Origin: Dolomedes plantarius
Lineage: Eukaryota > Arthropoda > Arachnida > Araneae > Dolomedidae
Reading direction: 5' to 3'
Assembly: GCA_907164885.2 (NCBI GenBank)
Contig: OU015495.1
Span: forward strand, 2,156,808 to 2,220,807
Length of the DNA: 64,000 nt
The number at the start of each line of letters is the position of its first letter. Positions within the stretch are counted from its first letter, which is position 1. Below, piece by piece: positions 24,103 to 36,110 of the stretch. The position numbers were made by a program, and so were the translations under genes. Below the pieces are notes generated by a model. It was not told the origin of the DNA. It worked only from the letters and a program-made list of their open reading frames with translations, and searched no databases.

Positions 24103-24757
24103 TGTAATATCCTTGACCGGACGAAGCTCAACAAGCTCGTACTTCCTAGTTTTTTGGATTGGGGTGTAGTCGTACCGGAACAAGTAATGGCGAGTGACCG
24201 GGAAAGGCGTAGGAAGACAATCCAGGCGAATAATACAGACATTACGTTCTGGCTTAACGTCTCTTTATTTTCACAGTATTTTCATGATTAAATATACTTC
24301 ACTATCTAAACACTACATACTTAGTTTAGGATTAACATGCGTGAAAAGTATCGTTCGGGGGCCGTTTATCGGGAAGAATCCCGGCGACGCAACGCCGCGC
24401 GTTATTTGACGGAGAGCTCAAAACCACGTCATGTTAGGTTGAGAGCAGACAAAAAAGACTACCGAGGCGCGAAAATCTCCCGCCCGAGTACGGGTCTATC
24501 AAACTTCTAATTTGTCAGAAATGGTCACGTGATTAAGTCGCGTCATATGGGGTGATGGTTTTCGAATGTTCGACCCGGTTCGATCTTATATAACTGTTAT
24601 GTAATGCTCCGCGCGTGGCTTTAGGGGAAAAACTAATAAATTATTTCGGTTTGGATTTAGGTCGCGATCCAAGGTTAAGGGACGGTATTCTGTTGCGTTA
24701 AGATGAAGAATTTGGAAAGGGCGTGTTAAATAGTAAAAAGGGTTTTAAATTTATTTC

Positions 24758-24758
<1 letters not shown>
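24103..24758 (-). repeat. 5' LTR
   Basis: Right member of the pair and, in the minus orientation, the promoter-bearing LTR. It abuts a TA/TG microsatellite. Confidence 0.85.

Positions 24759-24806
<48 letters not shown>
24759..24806. repeat. (TA)n(TG)n microsatellite
   Basis: About 15 bp TA and about 32 bp TG directly following the LTR. Confidence 0.95.
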
Positions 24807-24807
<1 letters not shown>

Positions 24808-24929
24808 TGATTGTAAATAGCCCGCATTTAGTCGAGAAATGCAATTAAAGCATAAAATACAAAAAGGCTGGCAGTCATTTATTTAAGGCAAAATCCTTAC
24901 AGGTTCAAATTTCGAATAAAGCTTGGTTG

Positions 24930-25065
24930 TTTCCGTGTCGTCCCCCCCATAGGGAGCAATGCTGACTCACTTATAGGGGGCACCCACAATAAGTAGCCAG
25001 TAAATTAACGGTGAATAACAAAAGGTTACGACAAATGCCTCCGCATCAGACTAACAAAAAAGCAA
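24930..25065 (+). mobile_element. SINE body fragment
   Basis: GTGTCG...GGGCACCCACAATAAGTAGCCAG matches the body of the tRNA-headed element at 46753-46945 (GCACCCATAATAAAGTAGCCAG). The tRNA-like head is not preserved. Confidence 0.5.
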
Positions 25066-25412
25066 ATTCACTTCAACGCGATCCGAGAACGCGTTAACTA
25101 TATTGAAGCAACTGGATCCCTGCTATAATAAAATCCCCATATATTCTGCTGATCCTTTAACTTGGAAATAATTTGTTTACAACACGTATTTTTTTGCGTT
25201 CTTGAGTAAATATTTGGAAAAATAATTTAGTTGTTTTTAGACACGAACTATCTTTACTATGCTCTTCCGAGTCACGAGGACAATGGCAACGCCAGTTAAT
25301 GAAACGATATCCCAAAAATTACGTTGATAAATTAAAAAAATAAATATTTAGGGGTAAAATTTCATCATAAAAATTCCATTCAAACCTTCATTTTGTACTA
25401 CTCTGTTAGGCA
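25066..25412. other. no gene seen
   Basis: AT-rich with no supported feature. Confidence 0.3.
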
Positions 25413-25427
25413 TTTCATTGTTATGTA

Positions 25428-26648
25428 CACTGAAGTGCCACTGAATTAGGAATAGCCAAGCCTATGCAAATTGTGTAGCGCTGCACATCATGTATGCGCA
25501 AGTGAGGGCGCTGTGGTAACTGCATATATAGCGCGTACTGTGGTTGTTCTGAATTAGTTGTTGGAATTGCCAGTATGGGTAAACTGCCTAATTTAGACGC
25601 CTTCGATCGCGGACAAATCGTAGGTGCGCGACGCATGGGCCATTAAATTTCCGAAATCGTCTGACAGCTAGGATTTTCAAGGTCGACAGTGTCAAGAGTA
25701 TACCAAGAATACATGGATGGTGGAAAAAAAAACTAGCGATCGGGAAAACTGCAAAGGACAATTAGCCTCGACAGTGCGTGGTGAGAGACGGCTCAGGCGT
25801 ATTGTACGTAGCCAGCGAAGCCAAACATTAGCTCAAATTACCACTCAGTTTAATGACGGTGCCAGTCGTACAGTCAGTAAACGGACTGTGCAACGCTCGC
25901 TTCACCGTATGGGTTTCGGGAGCCGTCGACCTACGAGAGTACCATTGCTCTATACTCGCCATCGGGCTGCACGTCTTGCCTGGGCAAGAGAGCACAGAGA
26001 CTGGAGTGTAGAGGACTGGAAACGAGTAGCATGGAGTGATGAGTCTCATTTCCGACTACTTAACGCCGACGGGAGGCTGAGAATATGGCGTCAGGCTCAT
26101 GAAGCCATGGATCCTGCATGCCTGGCTGGAACTGTACAAGGGCATGGTGGCTCAATCATGGTCTGGGGTGTTTTTTAGTGGCACAGTTTGGGATCTTTGG
26201 TGTGTGTACCAACCTCCCTCATTGCAATTCGGTACGTAGAGTTGCTGGGTGATCACCTCCATCCGTTTATGCTGTTCTGTTATCCGCACGGTAATGGAGT
26301 TTTCCAGCAAGACAACTGTACCTCTCACAAGTCCCAGTTGGCTACTGGCTGGTTGGATGAGCATTCCTCTGACTTCTCTGTCATGAACTGGCCACCTAGA
26401 AGCCCAGACTTAAATCCTATTGAGCATCTTTGGGATGTTTTGGAACAAGGCGTGAAAGGCCATCACGCAGCACCAAAGAACCTTACTGAATTATGGACAG
26501 CTTTAGCCAATATTTGGTAAGCCATTCCCGTGGAACGTTTCTAGAAACTTGTTGAATCTATGCCTCGTCGTGTGGCAGCCGTTATCAAGGCCAGAGGAGG
26601 CCCAACTCGTTACTCGGTAGGTATCCCTAATTCAGTGGCACTTCAGTA
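25428..26648 (+). mobile_element. Tc1-type transposon C1, DD36E family (decayed copy)
   Basis: The inverted ends (C)ACTGAAGTGCCACTGAATT are flanked by TA (25426-25427, 26649-26650). The full element is about 1.22 kb. The flanks also carry a longer direct repeat, TTCATTGTTATGTA, immediately left of the element and 3 bp right of it. Confidence 0.9.
25575..26616 (+). pseudogene. Tc1 transposase, DD36E spacing, multiply interrupted
   Basis: Starts MGKLPNLDAFDRGQIVGARR. Stops in frame: TAA and TGA within the first helix-turn-helix (about 25644 and 25662), then a frameshift in a nine-A run at 25724-25732, TAG at 26176 (after MVWGVF), TAA at 26518 and TAG near 26542. Motifs are WSDESHF, FQQDNCTSH and NPIEHLWD. 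I count 36 residues between the second Asp and the Glu, not the 34 of classic Tc1, matching the DD36E group of Tc1-like elements. Most of the stops look like single-base changes from CAA, CAG, CGA or TCG. The same gene is nearly intact at 38755-39690. Confidence 0.9.
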
Positions 26649-26650
26649 TA

Positions 26651-27107
26651 ATTCATTGTTATGTAATTCCTTTGCAAGGGGAAATAATTTTGATATTTGC
26701 TAATAGATAACGTTGAAGGAATAGGGGCAGAACGATGAGAACAAACGTATATTAGCCTCCGTCATTTTAAGAGATATTCAAGAGGGCAAGCACTGATAGT
26801 TTTTATGCAGATAAATGTAAAATAGATTAATAACACCTCTTCAAAAGGACGAGTACTGATAACCTTTTATGTTGATAAATGTAGAGTAAATGTTAATGCC
26901 CTGTGCCACTTTTATTTTCAGGAAACGGATATCGAACTCGATAAAACTTTGATCTTAAATAAAGAACACCATGCAAAAACGACAGTGTTATGAAACATTT
27001 AAATAAATTTGAAATATTTGTTATCTCCTAGAACCAGATCTCAATCACGTTGTTAACCTTTATAGTCGTGATCCGACAAATCATTGTCATGTAGAAGGAA
27101 TTATAAT
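26651..27107. other. no gene seen
   Basis: AT-rich. A GGCAAGCACTGATAG(T)TTTTATG(C)-like segment occurs twice (about 26785 and 26850), suggesting a small old duplication. Confidence 0.3.
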
Positions 27108-27920
27108 TGTAGAGTCAACTCTTATTTCAAGAGGTTTATTAACATATTAAAATCTTGGTTAAATACGTTATTTACAAAGTTTCGTTCCGACGAACGTTAA
27201 AAATACTCGTGAGAGCTGGGCTCATTATTTCAAAGTCCGACGAGCTCCCCCGTCTCCCGTAAGCGTGTTGACCCTTCAACAGTCCGAATCTATTCTCCGT
27301 TCGTTACTCGCGTCTGTCTTTTATGCCTCCTCTTCCCCTTCTCGAACGACAATCGGCCTTTTTTATCCACGATACGCAGACCACCTATTGTCGGTTTCAT
27401 TGTCCACCGTTCCTACCTTAGGTGACGTGCGCCGCTGTGTTTCCTTAATCATTCTAAATGAGTTCGCTGCCTCCTATTGTCAAGGGTTTCCAAAGGTGTA
27501 TGGCTCTCGACACCTGTTTGCGCTCCTTTTGATGCTTATTGAAGACGCTATTACACACGTTCATCAATTCCACTTAGGAATGGGAGACGAGAGTCTGACA
27601 CACGTTAAATATCTAGTTATTATTTTTTTAGATATTCCTACAATCACATTATTATGTTTGAGTGCGCTGTTGAAACTTTGTTCCTAATGTTCCATTATTC
27701 TTCTGATGTCATATCGCTTAGATGCAAATAATTTTCATAAATCACGAACTTATTTGGTCCTGATATTCCTTTGTCGCAATAAACCCTCTATACGAAAGAT
27801 TGTGGTGAAATATTTTCTGTTATATACTACCGTCGAGCTAACTGTAACCGAGTTGTCGATGGGAGTTATGATCTCCAGTTATAGTTTAAGCTACATCAGC
27901 TTGCATATATAGATATAACA
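27108..27920 (-). mobile_element. probable gypsy-like LTR, distal boundary uncertain
   Basis: On the minus strand the end reads TAATAAACC...GAGTTGACTCTACA. A CATAAAAG promoter-like box lies near 27316-27325, giving the promoter / polyadenylation signal / CA-end order of an LTR. The start at about 27920 (TGTTATATC) is a guess. No internal region accompanies it. Open + frames of 140 and 68 codons here resemble no protein I know. Confidence 0.4.
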
Positions 27921-28770
27921 AATCTAAGTGGTGGTATATTATTATCCGTTAAATAATTTGTGTGTTATGACTATAAGATTTTTACATTGATTATAAAATT
28001 ATGATTGTCAGGGAATTTTCTTAGAATGTATCTGCTTTATTTTAGGTTTAGAAGGGAAAGGGAAAGTTCGCGTGCGTGAGTGCGTGTGCGTGCGTGTGTG
28101 TGTGTATGTGGAAGAAAGAGAAAGGGGGAGAGGGTAAGGATATTTTTGAAAAAATCTAAAAAGAAAAACAATAAGAAAATAAGGAATAACAAATAAAAAA
28201 GGAAATAAGGAAAGAAACACAAAAGGAAGTTTCAAATAATTTTTTTAAAATATATCTTTCTTTAAAAAACAAAAATACGTTCCCCATGTGTATATCACGA
28301 CTATCTGGATGTATTGACTGGTATGAAAATAAATTAACGTTAACTTATCAGTTAAGCATGACTTTGGTGAATTAGTTTATTTACTTTCAGTACTGATCAC
28401 GTAATGAATAAGAAGGTTTGGTTTGGTTTGGTTTGGAGCGCTACGGTCAACTTTTGCTACACGGGGGTTTATTAGACCGGGACTTACTGCGTAAAGCCGA
28501 TTCCGTATACGGCTACAAACGTTCATGCTGTGAGGATTGCCGAGTTGTGTAGCTTTTTAATCCAACAGAGAACCAGCTCTTTCAAACACATATGTTTTTT
28601 TCCCAAAGATAGAGCACAGTACCGAACGAGTACAGGACAATTATTTTACAGGTAGAAAATATTATTTACATGAAAAAAAAATTGTGCAGTTTGGGTACTC
28701 CCGTCAGGAACGAAGTTCCTTACGTTATTTTTTCAACTCTAAACGTGATTTTATATGTAGATTTCTATTG
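27921..28770. other. non-coding; purine-rich and (TTTGG)n segments
   Basis: A GTGCGTGTG-type tract followed by a strongly purine-rich strand at 28050-28225, and (TTTGG)4 at 28413-28435 followed by AGCGCTACGGTCAAC. No gene is visible. Confidence 0.35.
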
Positions 28771-28781
28771 ATTATATATAT

Positions 28782-28841
<60 letters not shown>
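28771..28841. repeat. (TA)n microsatellite
   Basis: About 65 bp of TA with one CACACA interruption. It is the tail side of the SINE that follows on the minus strand. Confidence 0.95.
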
Positions 28842-28962
28842 TGCGCTATTCCCAGAATGAGTGGGAATAGAAACGGCCAGCGATTGTGCGGGGATTTGAA
28901 CCAGGGACGTCTCGCTCCGTAGTGCGATAGTCCGATGCGATAACCATTCAGCCACAGAGTAC
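28842..28962 (-). mobile_element. tRNA-derived SINE with TA tail
   Basis: On the minus strand there is an A box TGGCTGAATGG (28944-28954) and a B box GGTTCAAATCC (28892-28902). A short body (GGAATAGCGCAG) then joins a (TA)n tail. The spacing and boxes fit a pol III-transcribed tRNA-headed SINE. It lacks a clean acceptor stem, so it is not a functional tRNA gene. Confidence 0.6.
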
Positions 28963-29497
28963 TTGAGAAAAGGCTCTTATGAAGGGGGCATAACGCTTTT
29001 TCGCTACGTGACGATTCCTGCCAGTTCACTCTACTGTAAGCCGCGTAAAAGAACTTCGTTCCAAAAATATATTAACATAACCTCAACGTTCCGAAGAACA
29101 TACCAGACACGTTCGGAGTCTACAATAACCTCCGAACTTTCTCTCTAAGAGCGTATCAGACACGTGTAGAGTCTACAATTAGCCCCAGCGTTCTGCCTAG
29201 TACCACTGTTGAATAACTCCAACCTCCTCAACCTCCTCATTGGCTCGCCGGTGTGTCAAAACTGTTTTGTTACTTTTTAATGCGTAGTTAGAAATTAAAA
29301 AAAAGTGTGAACTACCGTTGCTGTGAGGTTGAAAGATATCTATTCATGCTCTTCTTCTTGGGTTGAAAGATACCCCACCTGGATTACATTATTGATGTGG
29401 CACCTGTGAACATTAAAGCTTAAAAGACAAATTGAGTGTTTAAATGACTGAAAATCTATGCGACATCACAGCTTTCGAAACCTCCCTCACCCTCATC
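28963..29497. other. no gene; local duplicated motif
   Basis: CAGACACGT...GAGTCTACAAT occurs twice (about 29103 and 29157). GGGTTGAAAGATA(T/C) recurs near 29325 and 29355. No coding sequence is supported. Confidence 0.3.
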
Positions 29498-29660
29498 TTT
29501 TTTTTTTTTTTAACTTACCTTGCGATAAATGGCGTTATCGTGCCTCTTTTGCTAGTTCGCCTGTCTCTACACATGCCAAGAGTAGTACTCGAACCCACAC
29601 ACTCTGGTACCAAACGCCAGCGCCCTAGCCATTCGGCCATCAACCGGCCAATGAATAAGG
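29498..29660 (-). mobile_element. tRNA-derived SINE with poly(A) tail
   Basis: On the minus strand: A box TGGCCGAATGG (29629-29639), B box GGTTCGAGTAC (29585-29595), a body, then a 12-A tail at about 29499-29510. Confidence 0.65.
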
Positions 29661-30059
29661 ACTAAAGTCACATGGAACACGCGTCCATGTCTATTACATA
29701 TTACATGGCATTTGAAAAAAAAAATCTAAACCATTTAGCCCCCTGAACCCGTATACATTGAACGAGCTCTACTTGCAGAAATGCTCAGACTGAGTATACA
29801 TTCGAGTAGCGCAATGCTGAAAAAACAGGCGATTATGCGTGTCTCAGACATTCACATTAAGTTTGTCATTTAAGGCTGCTGTGTACTAAGAAAAAATCAT
29901 ATTTCCTTTTCCTCTTCTTGCAGACTCTTGTGGTGGGAGGAGTCCAGTTGACAGTTCGAGAATTCCACCCCCCTTAGGATTCACATTTTGAGGGAGCGTA
30001 ATGGCTCTCTCTCTCTATATATAGGGGGGTTAAGCGATGCCCCCAAATTTTTTATTTAA
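29661..30059. other. no gene seen
   Basis: Non-coding, with a short (TC)n/(TA)n tract at about 30004-30024. Confidence 0.3.
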
Positions 30060-30425
30060 AATATATTTTTGTCAACTATTTACAGGTACATAAATGCTGA
30101 TAATCAAATATAATTGGTATTGTCAGATAGCCTGAACCTTTCTGCAAAGTGCTACAGGATTCATTTTATAAATTTCGTCCACCGAAGGAATTGATGAGCG
30201 TTTAAAACACACTATACCAGATTTTCCCACGAAAAATTTAAATTTTAAAATATTAATTGCATTTTATTAAAAAAAAACGAAAAATGTCCCAAGGTGTAAA
30301 ATTCCTTTCTCTATGACGGAGTACAATTTTTTTTTAAAAATCTTTGAATCCAAGTCGGCAATCCGTAGACAAATTTTCTCCATAGGTTAACATTGAGGTG
30401 TTCGAATCCAATGGGGTTAGTACAT
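30060..30425 (-). mobile_element. second copy of the 91-485 MITE, inverted and diverged
   Basis: On the minus strand it shares GTTAACCTATGGAGAAAATTT, TGGATT..AGATTTTT and TCGGTGGACGAAATTTA with the left-edge element. The far terminus is not recognisable. Confidence 0.5.
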
Positions 30426-30764
30426 AGCAGCCTTAAGACAATTTTTAAAATACTTCAAGTCGCTTCGTTCTCTCTCATTTTTATTTCCAAATGACGCATT
30501 TTTCAAAGGGGGCAAAAAGCTTTCCAAACGACCACACCGATCTGTAGGAATGTGTTGTCTTATGAATTTTACGACTGACCGTGTCAGGGCAGGACCAATC
30601 AACTGTGATCCCTCGGGCAAGTTTTAAAAAAGGCTCCTTTCCAAATTTTCGGACTCGATGAAATGAACGTTTCACTGTTGGAAATACTCTAGTTAATAGA
30701 ATAACGGAAATTTTTGGGAAAAAAATGTGTATTCATTAAAAAGAAAATTTTAATTTTTTTAAAA
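30426..30764. other. no gene seen
   Basis: Moderately GC-rich. Two overlapping minus frames of 67 and 64 codons have no recognised homology. Confidence 0.3.
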
Positions 30765-31012
30765 GATACATAAACATTTTTAAAAAATACAGAACTTTAA
30801 AAAAGCAGAAAAAGTGAATACATTTGAATATAATTTGTTATGCAGTAAAAATAATTACGAAATCCATCTTAGAGCCTTTATTGCAGCAAATTGCTTGATT
30901 GCATCTTTATCATTTATTGTTTTAGGTATTGTACAAATTGTGTATTGTTACTGTGTCTCATTTAAGCGCCATCAGTTCAGTGCCTTAGGCGCCATCTCAT
31001 CTATGGGACAGG
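30765..31012 (-). mobile_element. hAT remnant, internally deleted copy
   Basis: Matches the beginning (TTTAAAAAAGCA...TTTATTGCAGCAAAT) and the end (TTAGGCGCC...ATGGGACAGGCC) of the 11113-11652 repeat, with the middle missing. Confidence 0.5.
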
Positions 31013-31043
31013 CCATGGATCGTGCCTTGTAATATATCTTTTA

Positions 31044-31646
31044 GGGGCCGTCCATTAATTACGTGATGCGATTTTGGCAATTTTTCGACCCCCTCCCCCC
31101 CTGGTGAGATGTCGTGAGATTTGGCTCGACCCCATCTCCCCCCCCCCCTCCTAATCTCACGTGAGATTTTTCAAAATGCGTATTTTTAGTGTAAATACGT
31201 TAATCTGTGCTTGATTGAGTTGGATTTATTTAAAAAAACATAATTTGCTTAATTATTTTTATTTAAGACTAGTTAAGACTAGTATTTAAGACTACTAAGA
31301 ACATAGTCTAGAATCACAGTGAGAAAATCGAACAATAAAATGCTTAAATAGGAACTACTAAAATTCGTAAAAGAATATTCATTCTAATTCAGTCCACGGG
31401 TACTCATGTGTGGTCTCAAGAGTGACTACTGGAACTATTGTGTAGGACTTAGCCATATTTTAGTGTAGAAACATGTTTTACTTAATATAGCCCAGTTTTC
31501 TCACAATTTTACTCTGTTTCTTGCGGAAAAAAATTACGTGATATTTGCCGAGACCCCCCCCCTCTCCCCCACGTGAGACTGGGTGAGATTCGGCTCGACT
31601 CCCTCCCCCCCCCCCCTAAAAGCCTCACGTAATTAATGGACGCCAC
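31044..31646. mobile_element. PIF/Harbinger- or ISL2EU-like MITE
   Basis: The ends GGGGCCGTCCATTAATTACG and, in reverse, GTGGCGTCCATTAATTACG are flanked by TTA (31041-31043, 31647-31649). Subterminal C-rich blocks with (C)GTGAGAT repeats lie inside both ends (31090-31165, 31545-31620). A GGGCCGTCCAT...TACGT terminus is widespread among arthropod MITEs. Confidence 0.7.
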
Positions 31647-31649
31647 TTA

Positions 31650-32043
31650 CTATTTACATATTCTGTTATCAGCTGCCATTTTGGGCTCAAGATACATAAA
31701 CATGACTTGAGATGTTCAAAAAAATAGATCAGTGGTACAAACAACTCTCTCTCGCTTATTAGCTAATCCCCTTCGATTCAGTCGACCTTCGTCTAACGTG
31801 GTTACCGCGCTTTCTCGCTATCATCTGATGATACAAGACAAATGGGGAAAAGAGAGAGGCTTTCCTCCTCTTGTCAACCGATTAGAGAAGGTAGAGATTA
31901 TTTTCCCTGCATGGCTTCCTCTGGCTGCCTAGACGAGCCGAGACGTTTTTGCACGAGACCTCTCCTCGCAACCCAAAACTAGCGTGGCCTTCATTCCCCG
32001 CGGACGGGCTTCGAACTCATCCTGAAGTAGACGACATCGGACC
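31650..32043 (+). promoter_or_regulatory. promoter/5' UTR region of the ABC transporter gene
   Basis: The sequence becomes GC-richer toward the start codon. TGA at 32023-32025 is the last in-frame stop, so 32044 is the first possible start. The ATG context is ACCATGG, a full Kozak match. No TATA box or initiator could be fixed, and part of the 5' UTR may be spliced from upstream. Confidence 0.45.
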
Positions 32044-32165
32044 ATGGTCGAAAACGGGCGGTCAAAAGACACGTGTCTGGCGGTGGAAGGGGACGCCGTG
32101 TTTTTCAAGTACGGGAAGCAGCTGGTTCTCCAAGGAATTGACTTGACGGTGGACCAGGGGATAAT
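32044..32165 (+). CDS. ABC transporter (ABCH/ABCG-23-like), coding exon 1
   Basis: First coding exon of a membrane ATP-binding cassette transporter in which ATP hydrolysis drives export of lipids or other hydrophobic substrates. It encodes 40 complete codons (MVENGRSKDTCLAVEGDAVF, then FKYGKQLVLQGIDLTVDQGI). The FKYG-K-LVLQGIDLTV segment corresponds to the A-loop and first beta strands of the nucleotide-binding domain. The aromatic Tyr in KYG is placed to stack on ATP adenine. The exon ends in AT followed by GTAAGT, a consensus donor, leaving phase 2. Joined to 54057 it gives ...GIIYGLLG, the usual lead-in to Walker A. The start is fixed by an upstream in-frame stop and an ACCATGG context. 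The assignment rests on agreement with exon 2. ABCH is favoured over ABCG by the downstream VPGP-VGFMPQ pattern, but a family-level call is safer. Confidence 0.85.
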
Positions 32166-32384
32166 GTAAGTAAGGTCATCTGTCGCAGTCTTTTGGTTAT
32201 TCCGTTTCAACACATGCACTTGTGCACACAGCCGAGTAGAATCGGGGAATTCCAAGTTTTAAAAACGGCGCCATTTCAAATTTTTGATAGACTATGTAAT
32301 GAAATTATCTCTATTAAAAATAGTCTACTTTTAGAATAACGATAATTTTGGAAAAAATATGTATCTATTAAAAAGTTTTATTTA

Positions 32385-33700
32385 TTTATAAGAAACAGAA
32401 AGCTTTAGAAATGATAGAACTTAGAAAAAGCAAAACAGTAAATTAATATGAATATAATTTGTTATGTAATAAAAATAATTACTAAATTATTCTTCCAGTC
32501 TTTATTGCAGCAAATTGTTTGATTGTATCTCTATAATTAATTTCAGTCGGACCTCTATTTCACGAAGTCGCTAAATCCCGAAAAAAAGTTCGTTATATGG
32601 AAAATTCGGTAAATAGAGATTCACCTTTTAAAATACTTTAAACTGCACAAAACAGATTTTAAATTCATAAAAACTAAATATTATTAATAAAAGTAATTAA
32701 TCAACCTTTATTTTGTCTATTATTTGTGTCTATTTCTATAATTCGTGTTTGTGTCTATTTCTTTTATATCTCTTTCCCATCAAACAGAAATTTGCAAGGA
32801 AATCAAGAATAAAGTAAAACATTGTCCGGAATACACTGAATTTTCGATTTTAAAAAAATTATATTAAAATTAATAAATTTTAATGACATTATCGCATTTA
32901 TTATAAAAAATAATATTAAGCATAAATTACCTCATGTGTCCTTAAATTTAATTACTAATAAAGTCTCTTAATTTTGTCTAAGTTATTTGTTTGAAAAAAT
33001 GTTTTCTCTCATAATACGTCTCGCATCTTTGCAATGTACTAAAAAGCCCTTCAGGCGTATTTTCTTCAAACTGTAATCCCCGTCGGAATGTGTTAAAAGA
33101 AAGTTAATTTGTTAAATGTGTTAAAAGAAAGAATACGTTTGATATGTTCAGAAATATTTTGAGAAATATGGAGGACAAAAATATTGGATCACAAGAAAAT
33201 GTTCGTTAAATAGAGAATGCACTTCGCTATTCAGAGGTTATTTTACGAAGAAATTCGCAAAATGTTCTTGGTTCCAAGGAAGAGTTTGCAAAATAGAGGT
33301 TCGTTAAATAGAGGTCTGACTGTATTTTAGATACCGTATTTTCTACTGAAACTACTGGTAGATCTTTCAATCACTCTAGGATTATTGTTCGTAGACAATT
33401 CGCTAAAATTTTCAGTTAAGAAAGACAACGCTCAGCTGTTGGTATAGTTTCAGGTAATATTAGTAGAATTCTTAGAGCTACAACAACGTTTGGAAATATG
33501 TATTCATATTTTATTTCCCCTGATTTCATAGTCAGCCGTTTATAAAAAATAACCTAAATATTCGCTTATATTTGTGTACTTTTGCGAATTTCCGTCATTA
33601 AACTATTAATATTTCTCTTTATTCATTAAAAATTTCATATATTTACTGTTTCTCATTCTGGGGTCTCTTTCAATTCGGCGCCTCAACTATGGGACGTGCA
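32385..33700 (-). mobile_element. hAT remnant split by a pogo-type MITE
   Basis: The left part (to 32543) and right part (33323 on) align to the 11113-11652 repeat: TTTATTGCAGCAAATTG..., then TTTTAGAT(A/G)CCGT and GGAAATA..TATTCA. The right end is near TTCGGCGCCTCAACTATGGGACG. The 779-bp MITE interrupts it. Confidence 0.55.
32544..33322 (+). mobile_element. pogo/Tigger-like MITE, copy 1
   Basis: The ends CAGTCGGACCTCTATTT and, in reverse, CAGTCAGACCTCTATTTAAC are inverted repeats of 779 bp total. TA follows on the right (33323-33324), while the left flank is now TT. It contains ATAGAGAATGCACTTCGCTA-type blocks shared with copy 2. Confidence 0.8.
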
Positions 33701-33911
33701 CACACCTCTTTCACCCTTTACACGAGAAAGCGGGCTAAATGCGTCTATAAATGATGTAATAATAACATTATGCACTGTATTTTTAAAGTATATTATTTAT
33801 ATAATTGTAAGATGAAATATTACAGTTTATTTTGCTTTTCATTCAAATTCAAATCCATATGGATGTTGTATACGTATGTGTATCTGTACCTAGATATTTA
33901 TAATACACATA

Positions 33912-34847
33912 AGTGCCGTTTACATGTGCCAAAAACCCGGGTAAAAGCAGGGTCGTTTCTTACTTTTTCCCTACGATAGGGAAAAATGCAGGGTTGATTT
34001 TCTACCCTGCTTCGACCCAGGATAAAACCCGCTAATTACCCATGATGCATTTCGAAGCTGGGAGTAAATAACATGGCGGGTTTGAACTTGTGTGAATCCA
34101 TGAAAATGTAGCTAAATGATCGATGGAAGGATCTGGAACCTCTTAACGATCGCATAATTTTCAAGAAAACAGTAGAAAAGTGCCTATTTTTTTCCGGAGG
34201 ATTTCATTTATTTCTTGATCTGACCATCTAGTTAAAAAAAAAAATAAACCATCTCCAATTGCATTATAAATAGAATGGCACTGCCATCTGGTATGTAAAA
34301 TAAGAAATAAAATTTCATTTCAATAAAATTTCAGTAACATTTTCATTTAAAGTGTTATGGTAAAATTAATAAATTTAATAAGTATTATCAATAATTAAAC
34401 GTAACATTAAAATTTATTTATAAATTAATTATTTTAGAATTCACAGATAAAAATTTATTTATATCTATTTATGATTTTTTTGTTGTTGTTATTTTTAAAA
34501 TTTAAGAATACGAGGTCAAAAGAACAGCAATTGGAAAAAAAAAAGGCCTTGGCCCAGGACCATGCACTTCGTAACGAGATAAATGCGGAGTTCGGAGTTG
34601 GAAAGCTAAAAATAGCAATACAGTGAATTTGGAAAAGTATGACACTGGCTGGGATCGAACCCATAACGTGATTTACAAGGAATGATGGTGTATGAGGATC
34701 ATTTTCGCCGAATCATGTGACGGCCTTTACTTCCGGTAAGACGGGTAAAAACAGGGTGAAAATGTGGTCCCATGTAAACGGGCTTCGAAGGTTTTCCCTA
34801 TTAGCGGGTAAATCCCGGGTATTATTGTTGTCCATGTAAACGCAGCT
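33912..34847. mobile_element. PIF/Harbinger-like non-autonomous element
   Basis: The ends AGTGCCGTTTACATG and, in reverse, AGCTGCGTTTACATG sit within a 3-bp direct duplication ATA (33909-33911 and 34848-34850). CCCGGGTA/CGGGTAAA blocks occur near both ends. It carries an internal B-box-like SINE remnant. No transposase. Confidence 0.65.
34640..34700 (-). mobile_element. possible SINE remnant
   Basis: GGGTTCGATCCC on the minus strand (34651-34662) is a perfect B box. The corresponding A box is not convincing. Confidence 0.35.
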
Positions 34848-34856
34848 ATAATGTGT

Positions 34857-35692
<836 letters not shown>

Positions 35693-35734
<42 letters not shown>

Positions 35735-35749
35735 TATGTATATATATAA

Positions 35750-35791
<42 letters not shown>
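35693..35791. repeat. (TA)n microsatellite
   Basis: About 98 bp of TA with AAGTATG interruptions. It is the right-hand remainder of the tract entered by the preceding MITE. Confidence 0.95.
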
Positions 35792-35796
<5 letters not shown>

Positions 35797-36110
35797 CACT
35801 CTCCCTCGTGCACATATACATAAAATACATACAAAGCACAACTCCATAATTACACACGCACATACGTTCGCTTGTATATATACACTGTTAAGTATGCAAG
35901 CAAGCATGTGCACTTTCAGACACGTCTTGTTATTCAAAAGAAAAAAAAGGATTTCTTTTAATGAGTCAATAGTGGGTAATAATTCTTTTTTTTTTTTTGA
36001 ATGTAGATCAGGTGATATAGCTCAATATTGAACATCATCAGTTATCCGCACAATTCAACTCTCCTTTGCTACTACTCCTTAAAAATCGTGGTCGGACCAT
36101 CGCTGAATAG
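35792..36110. other. no gene seen
   Basis: CA/TA-rich non-coding sequence. Confidence 0.3.

Larger units (their letters stand above)
20287..24758 (-). mobile_element. non-autonomous LTR retrotransposon, young
   Basis: Direct repeats 20287-20942 and 24103-24758 are both 656 bp with no length difference, and I found no mismatch where I compared them. This indicates recent insertion. Orientation is minus. On that strand each LTR starts TGAAATAAAT and ends ATATTACA, with TATATAA near 20770 and AATAAA at about 20448-20453. A purine tract (GGAGGGGGGGAAAT) lies directly upstream of the 3' LTR at 20943-20956. Both outer flanks are TA repeat, so a 4-bp TATA-like duplication is likely but not provable. 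The 3.16-kb interior has no gag or pol frame, so it must rely on another element's enzymes. Confidence 0.85.

Noticed and set aside
28842..28962. A real tRNA gene
   Set aside because: A and B boxes are present, but the acceptor and anticodon stems do not pair and the sequence continues into a SINE-like body and TA tail. The same reasoning applies to 29498, 36640, 46753, 53534 and 58097.
32044..32165. Exon 1 frame as a Tc1 or other transposon fragment
   Set aside because: It has a perfect Kozak start, a consensus donor and joins in phase to an ABC nucleotide-binding exon. No transposase motif is present.
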